From NCBI GenBank assembly GCA_032207245.1, contig CM063509.1, forward strand, positions 5,058,257 to 5,122,256: 64,000 bases of DNA, read 5' to 3'. The translations under genes were made by a program, and so were the position numbers. This DNA is from Pardosa pseudoannulata (Eukaryota; Arthropoda; Arachnida; Araneae; Lycosidae). This document shows, piece after piece, positions 13,201-22,800 of this stretch. Each line of letters begins with the position of its first letter. Positions within the stretch are counted from its first letter, which is position 1. The notes under the pieces are model-generated. The model saw only the letters and a program-made list of their open reading frames with translations, was not told the origin of the DNA and made no database searches.

Positions 13201-16200
13201 ATAATGTCTTTTCCAGGAACAAAGTAAAATAAGATTTTCACAGCTTATGTATTCCAGGGAATTATACTGTTTCCAGAAATTACTAGGAACAAACACACAT
13301 ATACGTGAATAATTATAAATTATTAGAAGTTGTAAGATTATGATAAGGCTGTTTTATGAAAAGGATGAATCACTATCCAACTCAGAGCACAGAAAGATTA
13401 GAAGAAAAATCTTGAACATTGGACAAAAACTACAAAAAATTTTTCACTCAAAGACAAAATGTCCTACATCATTCATGAAGCAACTTGAGCTGAGATCTGA
13501 GACCTTGAACAGATAGTGAAGCAAGAATTGTAGTTATTTGATTCAACAGTAAATTGATCATTAAATATTCTAAAACTGAGTGAGGATTTAAAAGCAATTC
13601 TTTCAACATATTACACACATCATACTGTCATATCACATGACAAAATTGGTAGAAAATCAACAAAGTTTTACCGGTATTAGTAACAGACTGATACTAGTGA
13701 AGAATGTCTGTCAAAAATCTGATGACTACGACAAGATTTATATAAAACACATAAACAGAAACAAATGCACACTCTTTTATACATATTAAAGAGCTCCAAG
13801 GTACAAAAATGTTTGAAATCCTTGGTAGTATATACTTACTATACATTATGCTAAAAAATGGCAATAAATTTCAGTTATTTACCTTAAGTGAGACTGGATT
13901 TCTATTTCTCTTTGCAACTGATGAACAACTCCATCTTTCTGTAGTTGTGATATATACAATACCTATTTTAAAACATATGGCAATATTTATTTTAAGATCT
14001 TTCAATGCTTATAAGATTTACTATAAATAATTAAATATCAAAGACAGACTGTTTTGCTTTCCAACTTTAAGCAAGAATGGATATAGATAATTAACTCTTT
14101 TAATTACTAATTAAAGAATAAGGACAGGGAAGAAACAGGGCAGGATTTTATTTTGACGGAACCAGAATAATTCTTTAAACTTTTCCTCCTAGAAACTAGT
14201 CTATGACTGACTACTGTTAAGAACAGTTTTGAATACAAATATAAACACACAATCTGCAATAATTCAATGTAACATTTTGAAATTGTCTAATGCAGGGGTA
14301 CCCAACCCAAATTGGTTGGTGGGCCAAAAAACAATTTACTGAACTGAGGTGGGCTGCACATATAAAACAACAAATTATTCAAAATATTGTATTATCATGC
14401 AGTATTCAAAATATGCATTTTTACTGTACCAGCTGTGACTGTACATAAAAGTTGTATTATACATATATCATAACTACAACAATAAACATAAATATAATTT
14501 ATAACTTTCTTCCCATACAACTACCACTGACTGGTTGAACAGAGCACGTAACATGAGTCACTTGGTTGTATAAGTAATGGTTGTTTGACAGAATATTCTA
14601 GAACACTCAAATTTCAACGTAACTTTCCAACCCTACTGAAAAACCAGGTTTACGTTGGTTATTATGAAATCTTAACGTACATAATATGTGATATTTATTA
14701 TTGCAAACATGAACAACTAGAATTCTATGTTTCAACTGTATAAAGTCAACATGATTAAAACTATATAAAGTGTTGAAAACTTCAATTGGACCGCAAAAAG
14801 TTTTTAAATGGGCCGCAGGTTGGGCATGCCTGGGCTATTGACTCTATATGGCCATTTTCTTCCTTTGCAATGATATATTAAAATATTTTTTAAAATTGAG
14901 ATTGATCTGAGGAAATAAATTCATTTAGATTACGTTGATTTTAACTTCCTTTTATGGTGGAAAGTATGCTTACAACCACCCACTGAGTATTATCAACAGG
15001 TAGGATATTTTATGGGAAAAAAAAAGTAGTACATAAAAAAGTATGTCTTAAATAAAATATTTTTTGTACTACGTTAAAGTATATTACACAAATACAAATT
15101 AAAAAATAATTTGAATCAAATGAATGAAAATGAATTGAATAAAGATTTACATGCAGAAGAAATTGGCCTAATTTTGTCAACCAAAGCTAATGTTTATTGT
15201 TATAACTGTGGTATGAGGTTAAGGTGTTTATTAACATTTTTTGTGCTTTTTCAAAGTTAAAAATAACTAGAAGATATGAGAGGAGGTAAAATGACTTACC
15301 ATAGACTGACTGTAAGTACATTTTCCCCCAGCTTTAAAAAGGGTTGAAAAGAACAAAATAAGTAATATTTTACTTATTGCAGCTTCACTCTATGCCAATG
15401 CTGCTGTAGTATAGTTAATAATTTAAGTAAGGAATTTGAATTAGTACTGACTAATTGAAATCAGGGTTGGAAAAAAAATGATTTTTTTTTTTAATAAAAA
15501 AAATCAGATGACTTAAATCAGATTTTTTTTTTCATTTAAATCAGATTTCTTTGACTTTTTTCTGAATACCAATTTTAATTGTTGCTATTTATTTAAAAAA
15601 CAAATAATTATTTCAATATTTTTAAAGCTATGAATTAATTATTTAATTGTTTCAATAAAAACACTGTCTTTGATTCTTTATCCACTCCTAATGGGTTACG
15701 AAGGCTAGAACGAACCATACCAAAAGAAGAAAACTGTCTTTCCAGTCCAGCAGATGATGCCACGGCTGTCGTTATTGGGTAGAAGACAAACTGGATTTCA
15801 AGTTCTGTCATACTCTCTTTACCTCCCATTACATAAAATGAATTCCATCAGTCATAATCCAATTCGTCATAATCCATCATTGTACTACCCCTACTACATA
15901 TTTTCTGATAACAACCCTTCCATTCTTGGAAAGCACATGCTATTTATTGACACTTATTTACTTATTGGTATTAATTACTGTGGTGATTGATACCCAATTC
16001 TCCTGTCTTTGGAATATAGGCTTTAAAAGAAGTGGAAAAAAAATGATTTAAATCAATGTTTTCAAAAAACAAAATCAATTGATTTAAATCATGCCAATCC
16101 TGATTTAAATCACTACTTATTGAAATTACTTAGTATTTTGCAGTTTGGAAAGACTTCCCACAATACATTGCATTAATTATTTTTATTGGGCTTTTTTTCT

Positions 16201-19200
16201 GAAAATAGATACAATCTTAGCAGACTTTGTAAAACTTAAACACAATTCAGGATTCAACTTAATGGATGCTGCCAATGTCATGCCATATATTCAGACTGTT
16301 TTTCTTAAATTTATGGTAAAATAATCTGAAACTAGTTTTATTTATTGCTATTTGTATGGAAGAGTTACATTTGACTGCTGTTAACTTCCTCAGAATTAAA
16401 CTTACAAGTTAAAAGTTGACTCCAAAATACTTGGCAAATGGCAATCATTTGGAAAAAATATAATTTTTAATGTTAATACATAAGGAGAAAAAAAATCTGT
16501 ACAGTTTTCATAATAAATTACAAAATATCTTACTTTTAGAGCCACAACAAATTTGGTGCTTTTTTCTCTTGCTAGATAAACATTGCCAAATTTACCCTGC
16601 CCTAAAGCTCTTCCAACCTCAAAATCTTCCAGTGTCCACTTTTTTTTTCTGTAAACAAATAATTTTTAAAAATTTCTTTTAAACATAATTTCACTGCTAC
16701 TTTAATACAACTTTTATTAAACTTACACATTATCAAATTATTTAAATACAACTGTTAAACAGCCTGATTAAAGTTTTTTTGTTTAGATTCTTAAAATCAG
16801 AGCTTGTTTTTGCCAGTAAAAATGAATTTTTGATGAAACAAGGACAAAAAAATTGAAAAAGTTATGGAAAATAGAGAAAACAGGTAAGATTAGAAAAACT
16901 TAATAAAAACTAAATTTTTACCCTATATTGAAGACTTAGTTCAAAGCTATAGATAGAGGGAAGAGGGCCTGAACAGGCTAAAGCTCTTTAAAATTTATTA
17001 ATCACTTGTATATTTTCCAGTGAAGTAGCTTTTAAGGAAAATTACAGTTTAACCCTTAGGTAACAAGTTAATTCTCTTACCATAATTTCTGAAAGAAACA
17101 CTGCAGCATTTACATGTTTAAAAACTAACTTTCAACAGATGTGTCATTTCTACCAATGATGCATTTATATCTTATTAATAAAAATAGTGCCTTGCTGACC
17201 CAAAACAAAATCTCAGAACAATCACATTCTTTCCTTGTTCAAAAAGGCATTCCTGTCAATTTAAATTTCTGTTATTCTATCAGCTACTGACAGGGTTGGC
17301 TTGATTTGCCCAACCCGAAAAAACCTGGGTGGGTTTTTTCAAAATCTTTATTTAAAATTCCACATATTTAACTAATAATAAAAATATTGAGTTAAATCTA
17401 TAATATATATTACATACTTCGTCTTTGACAAGGAGTAATATTCATTGTAAATTTTTTTAATTTGAGGGGGTCTAAACTGCTAGAAAAAACAAAAACTTAA
17501 AAAAATTTCCGGGAAAAATAGTTATCTGTATAACAAATATAATGAAAAATTATAGAAACAATTAAAAACCAAAACAACCAGTATTTCTGCCAAGATGAAA
17601 AAAACTGACGTCTTTCAGCCGATATTAAAAAGGAATAATATGGCTAAAAAAAGAATTACCCAGAGGGCTTGAGTATATTTGCAAGAACATAAACAAATTA
17701 CAAGAGCTTTCTGTATTATATACTATATAATTAATAATATATAATTAATTCTGCTACTTATCATATATAACTTACAAATTAACTAAAAAAATATCTTCTG
17801 AATGCTTTAATAACACAATACTGCTAATTAATATAGAGCAATGATTTAATACATTTTAGTAGAAAGAAAAAACATCAAATGCAACTATTTCAAAGCCAAC
17901 TTTTAGTATAAAGTAATCGCCATTCAAAACTAGTTTTTTGATGTCCGAAAAATTTTAGAATATGTAAAAAACAATTTATTTTACAATTCCAAAATTTCCT
18001 TTAATTTAGACAAAAATTTCATCTGTATAGTTAAAAATTGACTTTTAAAACTTTTAACTTCAAAAAGTTATTAATATTTTAAATTTATTTTAATCATACA
18101 AACATATATATCCTGTCCTCTTACATAACAAAAAACCTGAATAGTTTTCAAATCCCCAAAAGAGCATCTAAAACCCTTTAAAGTATAGGAAAAACCCTGA
18201 TAAAACCCAAAAATACCCACTGGGTTGAGTTTTTCTGGGGAAAATGAGGGCTAATAAAACCAGGATCTACTGGTTCAAACCAATTACATACAACTTGAAC
18301 ATCCATCCCAACAGTGAGATTCAAAACTACAGGCTCTGGTACCGAAAGGCAGAGCTCAATCATTCAGTCATGAATTGGCTGAGTACTTATTAGATTTTAA
18401 GTAAGAAGCAAACAGAATATTTTGGAAATTGGCAGCACCTATACAGCATAGAAAGCATACTACTTGTTTTGAGCATAATTTCCCATGCTCAACAAGTTGG
18501 AAATAGAATAATTGATTGATCCAAAAATGTAATTTTGTTCTCAAGACAAAAATTAAGAATATTACACAAATTGATTTTTACAAAAACTATTTCCCACATG
18601 ATAAACTTTCAAAGCTGACAACTTTAACTCTAAAAAGAATGATTTCATTTCAAAGCCCCTATAAATGCAGGCAACTTTTTTCAAGGATATTACGTGAAAT
18701 CTAAGGACAATATGTGAATTACTACCGAGCTCCTGGGAAATATGTTGAGTTTCAACACCTACTTATCCCCAAACATTCACTATCTTTTTATCAACAATAA
18801 AGTCCCTCCTTTAATTTAAGTCTCCTCTCTAATATTCTTCAACAATAAAGCTAAAACTGTAACATTTACATCAAGTAACAGAAATTAAACAAATTAAGAT
18901 GAGTTTATTTTTTCATATTTTTGTAAATATAGATCCTAAGGTATACTGCCCTAAATAATATTTCAAATTTGGCCCTAGTTTAACTGAAGTTATACAGGCC
19001 TGACTTTAAATTTATCACAAAATTCAGTTTAAAAACAAAGAAAAAAAATTGAAGACATCTTTTTAAAACAAGTATGCTTACCCTGACTGAGCAGTAGTTG
19101 TCCCTGAGCTAGCTACTAGAGGCGGAAGCAATGCAGGTTTTTTAAATAAACCCTATGAATTATACATAAGTAAAAATAAAATAAAAAGAATGAAAATACT

Positions 19201-19805
19201 GATAAAAAGGGGCAGTTTAAAAGTAAAAAAACAAATCCGTTATAAGCCTTTAATATCAAATGATATGTACTACTGATTACTCCAAATATGTAATTCTGGT
19301 CGTGTCTAATTACAATTCATAATTCAAAAACATTGTAAAAGATGTCACTAACATACCAATTAATTTCTACTTTAAATCTATGTAATTATCTTGCTTTTAA
19401 ATATTGTATAAAGAATAACAAATTTCATCAATTCAAAATATTTCATTATCAGGGTTCTCACTCTTTTTCCAGAACAAAAATTAAGGACTTTCTAAGGACC
19501 AAAGTAACTTTTTATAAGGACCTACTTGAAATATACTGCATAACGACATAAACCCTATTTAACATTTTTTATGATTATTTTAATGATTATGAACCAGAAA
19601 AGGCATGTTCAATAAATGCCCTACAATATTTCAGAATTAAGTTTTTAAAAATGCCTAAAAATTAATATAAGATAAATATATTTGACTAAAGCTAATTTTG
19701 AAAAATGTACATCTAAAGTTTTTGGAGTGATCAAACTAAAAATAAATTGTGAATAAAATACAATATTATAAGCAGTACTTTCTGAGGGTTTAAAAATGAC
19801 TTATG

Positions 19806-19877
<72 letters not shown>

Positions 19878-22800
19878 AGCTGATTATAGCCGACGTTGCC
19901 TGGGAAAGAAGAAAGTTTTAGACTTCTATTACATTCAATGTAAGGTAAATTACTTCCATAAGTAACTGAAATATCTACAAAACCCCCAGCCTCCATGCTT
20001 CGTGTAATTAAAATCTGCATGGCTGTTAGCTATTAAAAAAGGGCAGCTGACTTTATACTTTAAACCTTTTCAGTATGCGAAAGATTTATCTGTCAAATAA
20101 GTTTTCTAGCTCATGACCATAAAAAGTACTAATCAACTAAAAGTATTTTCATATTTTAAGGATATCAAGGAAAGAAATTTTTAAACTGTAAAAGAATGTT
20201 ATGAATATTAACAAATATTTTATATATTCTTTGACCTTTTGATTTTAATACTTATTACTGTATTGGCATTCTTAGAACTGGTTTTGGGCAAATTTAACTC
20301 CGAACTTACAAAACCGGAAAGTTCGGAGAGTATGGCGAAAACTGATAGGAAATCCTGTGACGATGAAGAAATTGATTGCATTCCAATTTAAAAATTAAGG
20401 AGTTTTTAAGGACCTTTGACAAAAATTAAGTAGTTTTAAGGGCCCTTAAAAATGAAAGCTAAAATTATGGAGTTCTTAAGGACTTTTAAGGACCGTGGGA
20501 ACCCTGATTATGCATAAAAAAGAAATTACCTAAAAACACATTTTACAGTGTAGAATTATTGTTATCATATTTACTCTTGTATAACATGCAATTAAAAAAA
20601 GTACAAAAATTTAAGATGTGTATCATATACAGAATAATTTTTACTGCCTCAGAGTAATCATGTGATATAAGTATAAAATGAGATGATATTCAAGGAAGAA
20701 AATAAAAAGGGAAAAGTTTAACTCATTAGAAATATTGCTGCATATTTTACTCCTATTGTACTTCTTTTTTATGCAAAAGTACTAGCGACATTTATTAACT
20801 GAGTGCAGAATTTCTGACTTGCAGCGCTATTTTCTTTTGTATACTGAAGAACTTGTAACTTAAATACTGTAGTAAAACTAGATCTTTTTATTGTTATGTA
20901 TCCAAGTTGTCATAAAACACTTTCTTATAGAATGAAGAATAGACCAAATGCAATCCTTTTGTACAAGTTTCTTAGGTGGTGTACAATTTCAGTCCCCACA
21001 GCGATCTCAAAGTAGTCAAAAGCCATTTAATGACCTCAAACAACTGTGAAGGATTTTAAGAATAGTGTTGTCTCAGAAACAAAATTGAAATAGGATTAAA
21101 GGTTGATTCATTTGGTCCAGTAGCAATTCATTTACAATCAGAAAAGTCACATGCCAAACTTTAGATCAACATTAAACACAATTTTTTGCTCCTCTTCCTC
21201 AGAACAGGGTGCTTGTTACACATAAATAAATATGCTAAAAGTGTTCTACAGTTATTTTACTAGAGGAGCATGTTCCAGATATCTTAATCAAATTTACACT
21301 TTGAATATGTGTCAATATAATATGACATAAAATGCATGTATATGTTAATTATAGATGTTTTAAAATAGCAAAAGTGACAATAAAGAGAATAGCATAACAC
21401 AAGAAAATGTTTTTAAATGAATGGAAAATTTAGACAATGGATATTTAACCTGGACTAAGATAGAAATTACATATTAAAAATATTCATCTTAAAAACTCTT
21501 AACTAGATTTAAAATATTAAAATTTAAATTTTTAGAGGTGAGAAAAATTATATATTAAATTATGCATTATAATTTCTCTCTCTTATGAGGAAAGAAAAAT
21601 TACTTAACTTTTTCTTCTTCTAAATTACTGGTATATAGAAAACTGATATGTTCAAAATAATAACATTTTAAAGTAACCTATCATTAAAGGATAAAGAATT
21701 GGAAAACACACAACATTCTTACATCATCTTTAGAAGAGGACTGTGGTCTTGGAGTAACTGGCAGAGGCACTTTGAAACCTACATCCTTATTATCAGTAGC
21801 TTGCTTTGCAATTTTGTTTTCTTTCCCCGATAACTGTGAAGTTATTTTCCTATGAATAACATTTTGTTCATTGTTGCTTGAAATAGGCTTAGGTTGAAGA
21901 GGATGAACTACAGCCTAAATTTAAAAAAAAAAAATACCAGAGTTGTATGAAAAGTAATAATCTTTATCTCTTCTGAATCAACAGCAGTATAATACAGTGA
22001 AACCGGCTTAAGAAGTTTTTTAAGGGGCCAAGAGATTAAAACTTCTTAGGCAGGAAAACTTGCTAAACAAGAAAACTAGAAAAAAGCATTAAGAAAAATA
22101 TTTTGCCTAGTATTAATTTATTTTTCACCTCTAAATGTGTTTTCATAGATATATATTGCAATTTGATAATCAAGTACAAATTAAATATTTTTTGTTTAAT
22201 TTATAATGTTTATTTTTGAAACATCTAAAATTTAACCTCAACCAAGAATAATTTAATTATTTTCAATGTTAAGGGAAGTCAGGTACAGATATAAACTGAA
22301 AGAAACTAAAAATGATATAATTATAAAAATTTACATTAATATATTTCTAAAAATTCTTGTTTGACCTCTCTGCAACAAATTTATTATTATAATTTAAAAT
22401 TTTCATCCTTTTCTGGAATGGTTCGTAAAAAGAATCAAATTAACTTTGCTTATAAAAATTTATATATGTTGGGTCTTACAAGCAGAATGTCAGAATTCAC
22501 TAATTTCTTAGAACTGTTATTATAATGATTGTTGAAATGATATTATTTTATATTCTCTGCAATCATTTAATTTTCCTAGAAATATATCTTTTGTATCTGT
22601 TAGGTAAAAGGTTAATCAAACCTCAATGAAATGGAAATAAAGATTTCGAGTAAATAAAACTTAAGTGGGAAAATGTTTAAAAGTTAAACTTCTTAAATGA
22701 AGAACTTTACAATTATAATTATATGAATAAAACTGGGACTAGAAAAAATGAATGTCTTAAGCGGGAAAACGTCTTAAAAGGAAACTTCTTAAGCGGGTTT

